A stretch of 64,000 bases of DNA from Leishmania martiniquensis (taxonomy: Eukaryota > Euglenozoa > Kinetoplastea > Trypanosomatida > Trypanosomatidae): the NCBI RefSeq assembly GCF_017916325.1, contig NC_090162.1:921501-985500 (forward strand), given 5' to 3'. Under the pieces are notes generated by a model. It saw only the letters and a list, made by a program, of their open reading frames with translations. It made no database searches and was not told the origin of the DNA. The position numbers were made by a program, and so were the translations under genes. Below, in pieces: positions 48,359 to 58,379 of this stretch (its first letter is position 1; each line of letters begins with the position of its first letter).

Positions 48359-48574
48359 GCTCTCTCAAGCACGGCATCGTCTGCGTCGCCGCCGTGCGCG
48401 TCTGTCTATGAGAAAAAGCCACCCAGAGAAGTCCGCAGCGAGGCTGACGCGCACACACCTTCGGCGCCCCTCCATCCTTCACTCCAATCCGCGTTCCCGT
48501 CAACCCACAGACACGCACACACGCATACACACACGGCATCTCATACTTTCGCTCCGCTTCTGCATTGCGTACCG

Positions 48575-51500
48575 TTACTCCACGTCGATCACCTCTGCAT
48601 ACGACGGCACGCGGCGGCTCCCGACGGGCTTCGGGTCTGTGAGCGTAAAGACGGGGTCGACGCTGCCGGCCCCTCCCTCGCTGCCCGCTGGTGCCGCGGC
48701 TTTGGGAGGCGTGACATGAGGCGGTGGCGGAAGGGGGACTATACCACTCGCCGCAGTAGTACCGTGGGTGCCTGCATCGCTTGCACACCCGGCACGCAGC
48801 AAGAGGGAGCGGCTCAGCTCCTGAATACGCTCTACGCTCTGTAGGAGAGTCGAAACAGCGGCCTGCGGGGCATCGCTGCCCTCGCTCCTGTGTCGCTTGC
48901 TCTGGTTCCCGGTATTGTCGAGCAACGCCAGATCTCTCTCTTGAAGGTGTTGCAGCACAGCCTCGCAGTACGAGAGACCTCGACGCAAATCTTCCTCAGA
49001 CGAGGGCGGCGCCATTGCGTCCATGTACGAAGGCGTCGCGCGAAGCGCCTCCGTCAGCACTGGTGCCGGCGCCGACTCCCCCGCCTGCTCACTCTCCTCC
49101 GCAGCGAGGCGACGGTTCAGAAACCACTTCTCCGTTTCGCGCCACTCCGCTGCCTCGCGGCCCCGCACTGCAGTCCAAGAGGGACAGCGAGCACCACAGT
49201 CGTCATCGTCACCCACCCCATCCTTCTCCCCGGAGCTACCTCTATCGTCGCCCTTTAGAAGCTCCATGAGGGAGTGGGCGGACTCCTCGGGCAGGCGCAG
49301 CTTCTCCAGCGACAGCGTCGTGCACTCCTCCATTATGTGCAGCAGTGCAGCGGCAGCGTCGGCGAGAGCGACGGGGTCGTCGTGGCGCACGGTCGCAGAG
49401 CCCTCCCTGGCGGCACAAGCTCCGCTAGCAAAGGCAAGGTCTGTCCATCGACGCACGCACGCAACCAAGACTGCGTCCTCAGAGCTGTCTGTCAGTGGCA
49501 CCACGGCAACCTCGTCCAGTAGCCGCGCGGCTACCCAGCGTGCCACGCGAGTGCAAGGTCGATAAGATGGGATCTCCGCCTCCTCGCTCGCCACCGACAG
49601 TCCAGGCTCACAGCCCAGCGACTGCAGAGTGTGCGTCAGAGAGGCGAGTAGCGGCGCAAGAGACAGCAATGCTGTCTTCAGCTCCAACCCACAACGCTCA
49701 GCAGTGTCCGCCCCGTTCGCATTGGCTGGGGCAGTAGGGCGGTGCTGTGACACAGCAGTGGAAAGAGCGCTCCACGCACGAGGCACACCTAGGAGCAGCA
49801 GGGCAGTCTGGGTACGTCGGGTGGGCTTTGCAGACGCCGGCGTCTTCTCTACCCCAGAGGCCGACTCGTTCTGCTGCACAGACAGGAGCAGCTCGCGCAG
49901 CTGCATGGTGGCATCAGTCACTGCGCGCGCCTCGGTGTCTGCCGCCGTCTCGCTTACTTTGCTTCCGCAAAGGTGAGGAGTCATGTGTGCTCTCATCACC
50001 TCCGTCAAGTGCGCGACCACCCTTGCAGCCGTGGCGACCTCAGCCTCACCAGCGCACTCAAATTGAGCTGTCGCACCGGCGCATGGCGAAAGCACCCCTA
50101 GCATCGCCTCTCCGTAAGCCAGCAGCGATACCGCTGCGCAGATCCAACGGAGTGGTATGGCGGCCAGCGCATGTGTGCTGCCAAAGGCCGCCGCTTGCTC
50201 TGGGCCAGCCCTGTATCGGCCATCCTGCGAATGGCATCGCTGCAGTCGCAAGAGGCCCTCGACGAGTGCAGCTGCCCCGCAGCGAAGATCGGCTAATACA
50301 CGCAGAAGCGCATGCGCGATTGTCACTGCGCCACCAGAGGTGCACAATGTATCTGGAGACGGTATCGCGGACGCAAAGTCAGTGGCTGCCTCTTCCGCCC
50401 GGAGGAAAAGCTGCGCCCACGCCTCCAGTACCATTAAGGCAGCCGGGGACGAAGGAAGCGTGCCGGCGACAGACGACAGCAGGAGAGAAGCAAATCTCGC
50501 ACTACAGACGACAACAACAGCGGGTTCCGCTTTCCCACCCCGGGCCTTTGGTGTGCGCAGCGCCGCTGCTGGCTTCACGGCTTCGGCGCCGCAAGATGTA
50601 CTTGCGCGAAGGCGCTCTGCAGCACCCGAGCGACAGGCCTCGCCGCTTTCCTTAGGTGCCTCGCACATGCGACGGAGCCACTGATGCCACACTGTGGCGA
50701 GTGTGTCCGTCCACAGCGCGCGCAGCGACACGGGAGGCGCCGCTCCTGACGCGTCGAGGGCCTCAGAGCAACAGAGGACATCCGGCGGCAGTGCAACTGC
50801 CCACGTCAGGACCTCCGCCCTTAGCAAAGAAGCGCGAGTCCTGGGGGCGTGCACCTGCCCATCCTCCGTTTGGCTGTGCGTCCACCACATCAAACTCTTC
50901 ATGACCAACTCTTGCGTCGCGAGTGGGGCCAGCCTTGGCGAGCTCGGCGCAGGCGCGAAAGCAGCTGCCTCATCCCCTTCTGCACCTCTCCTTCCGGAGT
51001 CACTCGCCTGCTTCACCGAGTCCGCGCTGGTGCCGGCGGCCGGCGGTGTGGCCGCATCTAGGGCCCCTCGCACAACATGCAGATAGAGGCTGAATGCGGC
51101 TGTGGCGATTGCCATGCGCGCCGCCACCCCGCCCCCCGCCGCCTCCTCCACCTCTCGTGCGGCCTCCGTCGACACGCACTGGATCAGCAACTCCTCCAAG
51201 ACGCTTGCTGGGCTCCTGCAGCGTAGCTGTGATGGTATAGCAGCCGAGTCACCTAAAGTAACTTCGCCGCACGGCGACGATGCAGCGTCGCCCTCGTTCC
51301 CCTCGTCGGCTCCGCATGCTTCCTCCACATCTAGCTCACCGCTGTGTGCACTCACCGTAGCAGCAGCGGCGGCGGCGCTACCAAAGCAGTTGAAGATGTT
51401 GTGGAAGCGTACCACAATGCTGTCGTAAAGCAGCGACACCGCCACTGCGTCCTGTGTACTCGTCGCCACCGTCACACATACGGCAAAGTACAGGCGTACG

Positions 51501-51997
51501 AGCTGGCTAATCACGGCTGTCGCATCCGGCGTGCAGGGTAGCAGCAGCTGGGGATGGGCCCGTACCGCGGAGACAACGTGCGACGCAAAGAATGCAGCTA
51601 GCCGCACGCGCTTCTTGTCACTCCAATCATGCGTCAGAACACCCCAATGAAGCTGCTCGACCATGTGCGCGACGGCAGCGCCATAGTAACCTGGCTCCAC
51701 CCCACCCTGCGAAGCGATCGTAAGAAGCAGCTTCCACGCTGCGTTGAGCATCGTCAGCTTCTTCGGTGCGGCCTCCACCTCCGTCGTCGCATCGCAGGCC
51801 TCCAGTACACTGGAAAACAACGCTGGCGTGCAGTGTGAGGCCAGATGCTGGGCCGAATCCATGAGCTGCGCCAAGGTGTCTGCGCTGATTCGACGCTGAC
51901 AAGCCTCCTGAAGAATGCGCACCGCCTCATCCACGTCGATGAGACGGGTGGCCCGTAGGGACATCGCCTGAAGCTGACCTCTCGCGCCCCCAGTCAT
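48575..51997 (-). CDS. 1140-aa predicted helical protein of unknown function
   Basis: Opens MTGGARGQLQAMSLRATRLID; a second ATG 11 codons in (51964) is an alternative start. The first 170 residues (DVDEAVRILQEACQRRISADTLAQLM, KKLTMLNAAWKLLLTIASQ, KRVRLAAFFASHVVSAVRAHPQLLLP) read as packed amphipathic helices, and the same character recurs to about residue 850. This suggests an alpha-solenoid (HEAT/ARM-like) scaffold interrupted by acidic and Ala/Ser-rich loops. No metal-binding or catalytic motif, signal peptide or transmembrane helix is evident. After about 950 it becomes disordered with a Pro/Gly/Ala segment. The last 25 residues (DPVFTLTDPKPVGSRRVPSYAEVIDVE) look like a short linear motif and may be a docking site. 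Family not recognised. A strong splice signal lies at 52123-52178. Confidence 0.8.
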   Translation of the reverse strand: MTGGARGQLQAMSLRATRLIDVDEAVRILQEACQRRISADTLAQLMDSAQHLASHCTPALFSSVLEACDATTEVEAAPKKLTMLNAAWKLLLTIASQGGVEPGYYGAAVAHMVEQLHWGVLTHDWSDKKRVRLAAFFASHVVSAVRAHPQLLLPCTPDATAVISQLVRLYFAVCVTVATSTQDAVAVSLLYDSIVVRFHNIFNCFGSAAAAAATVSAHSGELDVEEACGADEGNEGDAASSPCGEVTLGDSAAIPSQLRCRSPASVLEELLIQCVSTEAAREVEEAAGGGVAARMAIATAAFSLYLHVVRGALDAATPPAAGTSADSVKQASDSGRRGAEGDEAAAFAPAPSSPRLAPLATQELVMKSLMWWTHSQTEDGQVHAPRTRASLLRAEVLTWAVALPPDVLCCSEALDASGAAPPVSLRALWTDTLATVWHQWLRRMCEAPKESGEACRSGAAERLRASTSCGAEAVKPAAALRTPKARGGKAEPAVVVVCSARFASLLLSSVAGTLPSSPAALMVLEAWAQLFLRAEEAATDFASAIPSPDTLCTSGGAVTIAHALLRVLADLRCGAAALVEGLLRLQRCHSQDGRYRAGPEQAAAFGSTHALAAIPLRWICAAVSLLAYGEAMLGVLSPCAGATAQFECAGEAEVATAARVVAHLTEVMRAHMTPHLCGSKVSETAADTEARAVTDATMQLRELLLSVQQNESASGVEKTPASAKPTRRTQTALLLLGVPRAWSALSTAVSQHRPTAPANANGADTAERCGLELKTALLSLAPLLASLTHTLQSLGCEPGLSVASEEAEIPSYRPCTRVARWVAARLLDEVAVVPLTDSSEDAVLVACVRRWTDLAFASGACAAREGSATVRHDDPVALADAAAALLHIMEECTTLSLEKLRLPEESAHSLMELLKGDDRGSSGEKDGVGDDDDCGARCPSWTAVRGREAAEWRETEKWFLNRRLAAEESEQAGESAPAPVLTEALRATPSYMDAMAPPSSEEDLRRGLSYCEAVLQHLQERDLALLDNTGNQSKRHRSEGSDAPQAAVSTLLQSVERIQELSRSLLLRAGCASDAGTHGTTAASGIVPLPPPPHVTPPKAAAPAGSEGGAGSVDPVFTLTDPKPVGSRRVPSYAEVIDVE

Positions 51998-53922
51998 CCC
52001 CTGTTTGGTGTGTGCCCGACACCTCTCCGTCGTTGATTGTTGAGGCGCTTTGAAAAGGTACGTTTATGTGATTCAAATTGGACCGTGCCATGGAGATGCG
52101 AGTAGCAGACGGCTGTGGCAGGCTGCCGTGGCAGTTTTGGGGAAGGGGAAGGGGAAGCAGATGGGGAGGGAAAAAGGAAATGAGGACGGCACCCCAGGCG
52201 TGGCCTCCCGCGCTCTGTCTATGCCCCCTCCCTCAGTTCCGTGTGTGTGTGTGTGTGCGGAAGACAGAGGGGGGTCTCCCTACTCTTTTCTTTTATGATC
52301 TACGCGACACCGCCCAGTCGAGGGCAGCGTTACCCTGTGTGGCAACGCGCGCGTGCGGATCTGCGGGAGTCTGGCTCTGTATGCTGCGGCGTGTTTGTCC
52401 TTATCGGGAAACCATGTGGCGGACCATGCGAAAGAGAGTGGGTATTGCGGTAAAAATAGCAGGGGAGGGAGGGAGGGACGGGGGAGGGGCAACAAAGCTT
52501 CTCCCGAGCTGCTAGTTCTGTCGCCCCAGCTACCACCTCTTTTCTTGAGCAGTATGTGGGCGCCGTCACTACGGGAAGGAGAGAGGAAAGGGCTACAGGA
52601 CAAAGCTGTAAAGGTGCAGAGAGAGAGAGAGGGGGGAGGCGGGGGGTGGAGGGAGAGAGACCACAGCACCAAGCAACAAGTGTGCAGCGCAGAGCGTATG
52701 TGAGAAGAGGCGGGCCATCTCTCTCTCTGTGTGTGTCCAGCAGACACCCATACGTGCACCTGCATGTCTGTGAGACGATGTTTTCTTTTTGGGGGAGGGG
52801 GAGGGGGGTGCGCTTGTGAGATCAAGATGCACACAGAAAAAAAAATGACCCGTCTCCTTCCTTGCCCCCAGCGAGAACTGCTCCAATGCCGGCCAGTGTT
52901 GCGCGGATGCAAAGTGCTGAGTGAAAACGAAGAGACAAGACAGAAGAGACCCACAGTTGAGGCGAAGGTGTGCACAATACACCCCCGCACTGAGGAAGTC
53001 CTTGGAATGGGGGAGGGGGGAAGTGCCTCGTTCTCCAGGGCAGAGATGCAGAGGAAGCGAAGAGACCGCTTTCGACTCATGCTTGATGCGCACACGGAGC
53101 ATACTTCGTCACCTTTTTTCCTCGCCGCAACGCCCTTTTACTGTTCCCTCACCACGCTACTTCTCACCATCAATGCACCTCTCTCGTCTCTCTCTCCCCC
53201 TTTCCTCCCTTCACCTTTTTTGCATCCGAAAGGCAGACAGAGGGGAGTCGCTGGTCGCACGTCACGTGCCCAACTCCACCTTGCTGGGCCCCCATTTTAC
53301 TAGGGCGGCTGTTTTGACGCCCAGCGCCTGCAGCCGCATGACGCCTCACCCATTGCCACATATACGCAGACACATGCGCAGGAGGAGAGAGAATAGAAGA
53401 ATAGGAAGAGAGAAAGAAAAGCGCGCCGTTAGAGAGGAAGAGAGGGGGAGGGAGGAGGAGGAGGGAGGCACATAATCTAAGAAAGTTGGCAAACACAAAC
53501 GGCATCATCATCGACAACATCTATTCCTGCGCGTGCGCGTCTATTCTACAAATAAAATGAGAGGAGAGTGTCGGCAACCACACAAACACAATGGGTTCGT
53601 GATCGTAAAAAGAAAAAACGTGAGGGGAGGGAGAGAACTCTGAAGAGATGAACAGAGTGCCTGGAGGACGTCATGGCGGCGGGCGGACACATCCTCTGCC
53701 ACGCACGCAGATGGAGCACGTCATTGTGCCGGCAGCAACGAGAGGGACAAAGAGAACGGGGGGGCGACAGAAAAAGAGCACGAAAAAAAAAATGAGGTAT
53801 GGCAAGGCATAGCAGAGAAGAGTAATGCGCTTGACATGCGTGTTCGCGTGCGCCACATCCCTTGGCGTGATCCCTCATCACGCATAATAGGGCACAAAGT
53901 CCTTTGCGGCGCCACCGCTCCG
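51998..53922. other. Intergenic spacer
   Basis: Leader of the 1140-aa gene and a long presumed 3' UTR of the 711-aa gene. It contains long purine-rich patches (52615-52665 and 53375-53470 on the plus strand). Open frames up to 271 codons on the minus strand are Ser/Pro/Leu-rich translations of pyrimidine tracts and are not called. Confidence 0.55.
52123..52178 (-). promoter_or_regulatory. Predicted spliced-leader acceptor for the 1140-aa gene
   Basis: A strong minus-strand pyrimidine tract (plus-strand purines 52139-52178) is followed by AG at 52124-52123, about 125 nt upstream of the ATG at 51997. Confidence 0.5.
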
Positions 53923-56058
53923 TCACTCAGATTGCGACTGCGCAGCGGCGGCGTGCATGTGGAGGATTAGCGGTGGCGATGGTGGCAAGCGCACCTGACA
54001 CGTGGAGGCGCTCCTGCTGTCGGCGTTGGCACTGTGAGGACGGGCCGGCGTGGGAGTTGTACCAGGAGCACCCGGAAGGGGACTAGTGTCCACGCTGTGG
54101 CCACCGTTGTTGCTGATGTCGACAATGTTCACATCCCCCTCCCACGCCGTGCTCTTCGTGACAGTGGTGGCCGTGGGGCGGGCCGCAGCACCTGCCTCGC
54201 TTTGCTGCCGGAGCAGATGTGGCGTGGCTGTCTCTGAGGTCACCGCCTCTGGCACCAGTGCGTTTGTTGCCCCCTGAGATGCTGCGTCCAAGGTCGCCTC
54301 GGCATCAATGCTGCTGATCCACTCCATGATTGAAGCCAGCCTCTGCTCCAGCGCCGCCTGACGTGCCTCCCATGCGGCCTTATCAGCAGCATGGTCGACG
54401 AGCAGCTGCTCCAGTGCGTGAGAGAGAAGATTGCACTTCTGCTCTGCTCGGGTTGCCCGTGCCAGCGCCCCGTCGCACTGGCTCTGCAGAGCCGCCTCTC
54501 GCCCTGGTCGCGGTGGTGTAGTCTGCGCTGCACTGGGGGCGTCATGGCTCTGAAATAGCGCGCGCGCAGATGGCGGAGACAGGGGAGAGGCAACTGTTGC
54601 CCGTGACGGTTGCCCGGAAGCGCGGCGCGGCACTGTCGCCTGCTCCCGCCTCACCTGCAATGATGCAGAGGCGGTGCGCTTCAGGACGTTCTCGGCGTTG
54701 GGTAGAGAAGCCCCTGTCGCATCCCTTTCCTCCGACCTGGCACCGCGCAGTCCCCGAGCATTGGAGGATGTCTCGGGGCTGCGCGACGCGCACCGGCGTG
54801 CCGACGACGGCGGTTGCGACCCTGGCGCGCTCACCAGAGGTCGCTGCTTCCTCTGCGGCTGCCGCTGATTCCATGCCGGTCGTGCCACCTGTATCGGATG
54901 CGGATTCCACTGTGGATGTGTGAATTGACTGTGCACGGACTCTGAGCGGACGTTGCTGAGGCTCCTGCGCCCTGCCGCTCCGGGTGTGGCAATCCCTGCC
55001 GTAGGCACACGGCCCCAGGCGCTGGCCACCTCCCCTTCTTCCACCCCTCGCACCTGAGCAGCTAATGGGGCGCACGCATCGCTGTGCTCAGGTCTCTCCG
55101 CGCTGAGAGATCGTCGACCTCGCGATACGCCAGAGCAGCGGCTGTGCTGCAGGCTACTCCGAAGCGCTCCTCCCGTCGCGTACAAGTCGGTCGACGGCGG
55201 GCGAGGATCGGGCGACGCGGCGCTAGAGCGCTGATACAGTGGAGATTCAGCTGCTCGAGCCACTCGTGCTACGAGAGTGTCAGCTTGGGCTTGCACCCGC
55301 CCAGCCGCGGTTCCCCGAGCCATTCTCTTTGCCATGGAAGAGGCCGGCTTAGGCGACGGACTGCGCGACCGCGATAGCCCGATCAATCGCCTACCTGCAT
55401 CACTTGAGCGACCTTGTGTCCCGTCGGCAGCTTCGGCGTCACGAGGTGAAGACCGCCGAGGAAGCGGAGAAGAGCCCCGATGACTCCCCGCGCCTGGCTC
55501 CATATTGTGCTCCACACCGGATGTGCCGGTGGCGTGGTCTCGCACTAAGCTCGCACAACTCGCGCGCACGCGTTGCACGAGTCGCTCCAGGAAATCTTCC
55601 TTCTGCAAAAGCAGCTCGCCAGTAGGGAGGTTGGTTTGGAGCCCAGTCAGTGCAGTTACCGATGGCAACTCGGGCAGCACGTCGCCAGGCGTCGTTTGCA
55701 GAGCCACGCCTCTCTCCTGTACCGACTCCTCTAGACGACATTGCTCGTTGTACAGCTTGCTGTCGTCAGCGAAGCCGCTGCCCTCCCCCCACTCACGCGA
55801 CGGTGGCCACTCTTCCACAGCAGCCGCTCCAGTGCTGCACTCATACACACAAAGCTCTGCCGGTGGTAACGGTGATGCGCCCGCAGGAATGGTAAAAGCC
55901 CCGGGAAGCCAAGTGTCAGAGAAACGATGTTTCATGCTTGAGGGGGGCGAGTAGGAGGTCGCCTTCGCCGCCGTATCGCCACCGCTCGGGAAGCCGAGTG
56001 TTGGGATCTTGACCGACGGTGCGACGGGCACGCGGTTCAGGTCGCGCGCCGCAAGCAT
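53923..56058 (-). CDS. 711-aa low-complexity protein with C-terminal coiled coil
   Basis: The open frame extends to 56688, but its first 210 codons are non-protein-like and include a TA microsatellite and the splice signal at 56185-56250. The start is therefore placed at the ATG at 56058 (MLAARDLNRVP). The N-terminal 130 residues contain SSMKHRFSDTWLPGAFTIP (about 31-49), the most conserved-looking part, and a helix LLQKEDFLERLVQRVRASCASLVRDHA (about 138-165). About 190-510 is Ser/Arg/Pro-rich and probably phosphorylated and disordered. About 520-590 is a coiled coil (LQSQCDGALARATRAEQKCNLLSHALEQLLVDHAADK). The C-terminus is disordered. No enzyme motif. A cytoskeletal or structural protein would fit, but no family is recognised. 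Confidence 0.72.
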   Translation of the reverse strand: MLAARDLNRVPVAPSVKIPTLGFPSGGDTAAKATSYSPPSSMKHRFSDTWLPGAFTIPAGASPLPPAELCVYECSTGAAAVEEWPPSREWGEGSGFADDSKLYNEQCRLEESVQERGVALQTTPGDVLPELPSVTALTGLQTNLPTGELLLQKEDFLERLVQRVRASCASLVRDHATGTSGVEHNMEPGAGSHRGSSPLPRRSSPRDAEAADGTQGRSSDAGRRLIGLSRSRSPSPKPASSMAKRMARGTAAGRVQAQADTLVARVARAAESPLYQRSSAASPDPRPPSTDLYATGGALRSSLQHSRCSGVSRGRRSLSAERPEHSDACAPLAAQVRGVEEGEVASAWGRVPTAGIATPGAAGRRSLSNVRSESVHSQFTHPQWNPHPIQVARPAWNQRQPQRKQRPLVSAPGSQPPSSARRCASRSPETSSNARGLRGARSEERDATGASLPNAENVLKRTASASLQVRREQATVPRRASGQPSRATVASPLSPPSARALFQSHDAPSAAQTTPPRPGREAALQSQCDGALARATRAEQKCNLLSHALEQLLVDHAADKAAWEARQAALEQRLASIMEWISSIDAEATLDAASQGATNALVPEAVTSETATPHLLRQQSEAGAAARPTATTVTKSTAWEGDVNIVDISNNGGHSVDTSPLPGAPGTTPTPARPHSANADSRSASTCQVRLPPSPPLILHMHAAAAQSQSE

Positions 56059-56184
56059 GGCGTGGGCCCTCTTAAAGATGATCCTGTATTGATCACTGCT
56101 TCCTGTGTGCATGCACGAATGCGTCTGGGTGTATGCCGGCAAGGCCTCCGCTTTGTTTTCCAGTGCGCGCCCGCAACACACCAG

Positions 56185-56250
56185 CTTTGATTCCCACGCA
56201 AAGACCACCCAAGGGCCAGAGAAGGGAAAGGGGGAGGGCGATGGAAAAGG
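56185..56250 (-). promoter_or_regulatory. Predicted spliced-leader acceptor for the 711-aa gene
   Basis: The minus-strand pyrimidine tract (56218-56250) and first downstream AG at 56186-56185 lie about 127 nt upstream of the ATG at 56058, inside the longer open frame. Confidence 0.5.
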
Positions 56251-56358
56251 TAGCGTGAACGACCGAGGAAACAGTGTGCCGTATCTCGTGTGGTCGTTGT
56301 CGTGCCCGAGTGTGATAGCATATATATGTCCTGAAGACGTGCCCGCTAGTTCTAAATG

Positions 56359-56375
56359 ATATATATATATATATA
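56359..56375. repeat. TA microsatellite
   Basis: About eight TA dinucleotides upstream of the 711-aa gene's splice signal. Confidence 0.85.
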
Positions 56376-57245
56376 AGCTGATCTTCACACTTGCCACTTT
56401 TCCCTTTCTTTTTCTCTGTCGATGGTGAGTGCTCCTCCGTCGATAACAGCCGCGGAGAAAGGAAGAGGGAGAGGGGTTGAGGGAGGGGAAGGCCAGGCAG
56501 GACGCGATAGAAAAAAAAAGAGGTCTGTGTGTGTTGGTGGGTGTGTGTCGATTATCTATGCATACGTGGTATACGTTTGGCGAGAGTCTGAGGTGCCCGC
56601 CTGCCGTAAAGCAGGAGGAGAGCGTATCGTGCAAGAGGAAAGGGGAAAGAGGTGTGGGCAGGAGGAAAGAGAAGCATATATCGATCAATCCACTGCAGGA
56701 CTATCCTTGCACTCGTGCGCTCCCTCTGCTGTCACTGGCGACGTGTGAGACGGTAACCGACCCCAAAACGTGTGGGACCGCTGAATTAGGATGAGACATT
56801 TCCCCAAGTGTCACGTGGGGGGATAGGAGGAGAGGGAGCCGCAATGCAAAGGGGAGAGAGGGTCCACGAAGGTGGGTAGAATGAGTTTCTCTGGTCTCGC
56901 AAGGAGAAGAAGGAAGTGGGCTTGATGCGCGCGCGTTTCCGTCTGCTCGTGCGCGTGTCAGCGGCGAAAACACACAATCGCTTGCAACGGCTCTTCTTCA
57001 TGTTCCCTGTAGCGCAGAAGGACTTACTCAGGAGATTCTGGGAGGAGGGAGGGAAAGGGAAACAGGGTAGGCGCCGACAGGACGCACGCGTGTGCCGCCT
57101 GGAAGCCTTCCGGATGAGCCATCATGTACATTTTTCCAACTCCACCCCACACACACACACACTCATCCCTGCAGACTGCTCTCGCTGAGTGTGTGTGCGT
57201 ATGACTCCTTGCTGCTCTTTCTGTGCAGTTCTTGATGAGAGAAGG

Positions 57246-57857
57246 CACGCCTTAGTGCGTGTGGTACCTCAGGGGTCCAGCGCCACCCGCCCTCTGCGAG
57301 AGTCACGCAGCCCCCCCTCCTCCCTGCCAACACCGAAGCGCCTCTGGCGCTGACAGGGTCAAGTGGCTGCGACGTCACCAGGTCTAGGCGAGTTGTCACC
57401 ACAGATGTCGGTGGCCAGGCCCTGCATGGCGTCGCGCCGCCGTGGCCTGCGACCGGGAGCATGCCCGCGCCACGCGTGTGGCAGGCAGAGCTGTGGGGTG
57501 GCCTGAGCGCACCGCGCCCAGCGCTGACTGCCCACTGGAGTTTGGAGCCTGCGCCGCGCCGAGGGATGCGCCACATGCCGCACGGGACGGCGGGGGGACC
57601 TCTGCGAGGCGACCTTCAACGCGGGGGCTGGTAGCGCTTGGGGCTGGGGGTGCCCCCAGGTGGGCTGGACGGCGCGTGGCCGCGACGCGTGCCTACCGCT
57701 GTTTCGCACCAGTAGGGTGGGCCTGTGTGGCGGGCCGGGTAAGGGGGCGCCAAAGTGTGTGCACTCTATGGGAGAGAATGGGGGCGTTGAACGAAGAAAA
57801 AAATGACTAGTCGCTCAGCGCTTGGTAGATGAGAGCGAAGGGCCTGCCGCTTGGCGC
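57246..57857 (+). repeat. 612 bp inverted repeat, left copy (SIDER-like candidate)
   Basis: Reverse complement of 60411-61022. Reading both copies, I find one difference: position 57781 is G where the partner (60487, complemented) gives A. Identity begins at the CACGCCTTAG end and stops abruptly after CTTGGCGC at 57857; flanks are unrelated. It is GC-rich with no credible protein. Open frames in it are mirrored exactly in the other copy because the DNA is the same, not because of coding constraint. Size, GC richness and location in a 3' UTR/spacer resemble Leishmania SIDER degenerate retroposons; that identification is from general knowledge and not verified by alignment. The plus strand label is arbitrary. 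Confidence 0.93.
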
Positions 57858-58379
57858 CGTGCAGCATAGCCCATAACGAAGGGTAGCAGAGGAAAGGCAA
57901 GCCTGTGCTGCTGTCACACACAAACACAGAAGCGCACCTACTCCCTCACACTTGCCCCTTCATAGCGTCCCCCATCTCCCCCTTCACACGCACGCAAGCC
58001 GCCCGCCCATCTCCATCCATCAAGACGCCAGCTGAGCTACCCTGGGACTGAGGGAGGAACGCAGAGCAAGGAGGAAGCGGAGGAAGAAACAGAGAATCGC
58101 AAGCACACGCAAGGCGCCGCTGAGAGAGCCGGAGCGATTTAGAGAAACAAAAAAAGGGAAGTCTAAGGGAGAACATCGTGATGAGCGGTAGTGGTACAAA
58201 GTAAGAAAGCCAAACAGACACGTCGACCCCACAGACTCTGTCAAGGGAGGGGGAGAGGGAAAGAGAGAGAGAAGGGCGCAGAGCTCCAGCGAACGAGGTT
58301 GAAATACACACAGAGAAAGAGATTCACCGCAACCCGGAAAAGATGCAGAAAGCGAAACAGCTACGGCGCACACATCCAC

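Larger units (their letters stand above)
47949..48574. other. Intergenic spacer
   Basis: EMG1-like leader and presumed 3' UTR of the 1140-aa gene. CA repeat at 48340-48358 and CA-rich sequence near 48510-48535. No gene. Confidence 0.6.
56059..58379. other. Intergenic spacer containing the left copy of the 612 bp inverted repeat
   Basis: Includes the leader of the 711-aa gene, a TA repeat (56359-56375), GT/CA stretches, the repeat at 57246-57857, and the presumed 3' UTR of the PH-domain gene. No protein-coding gene supported. Confidence 0.6.

Noticed and set aside
52280..53095. 271-codon minus-strand frame in the spacer
   Set aside because: Ser/Pro/Leu/Cys-rich translation of pyrimidine tracts and CA repeats; no protein-like core.
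56059..56688. 210-residue N-terminal extension of the 711-aa protein
   Set aside because: Contains the TA repeat, the pyrimidine tract and the splice acceptor, and reads as translated spacer.
57442..57810. 122-codon frame repeated almost identically at 60458-60826, looking like a duplicated gene pair
   Set aside because: The identity is explained by the 612 bp inverted DNA repeat. All frames in both copies are equally conserved, composition is non-protein-like, and no domain is visible.
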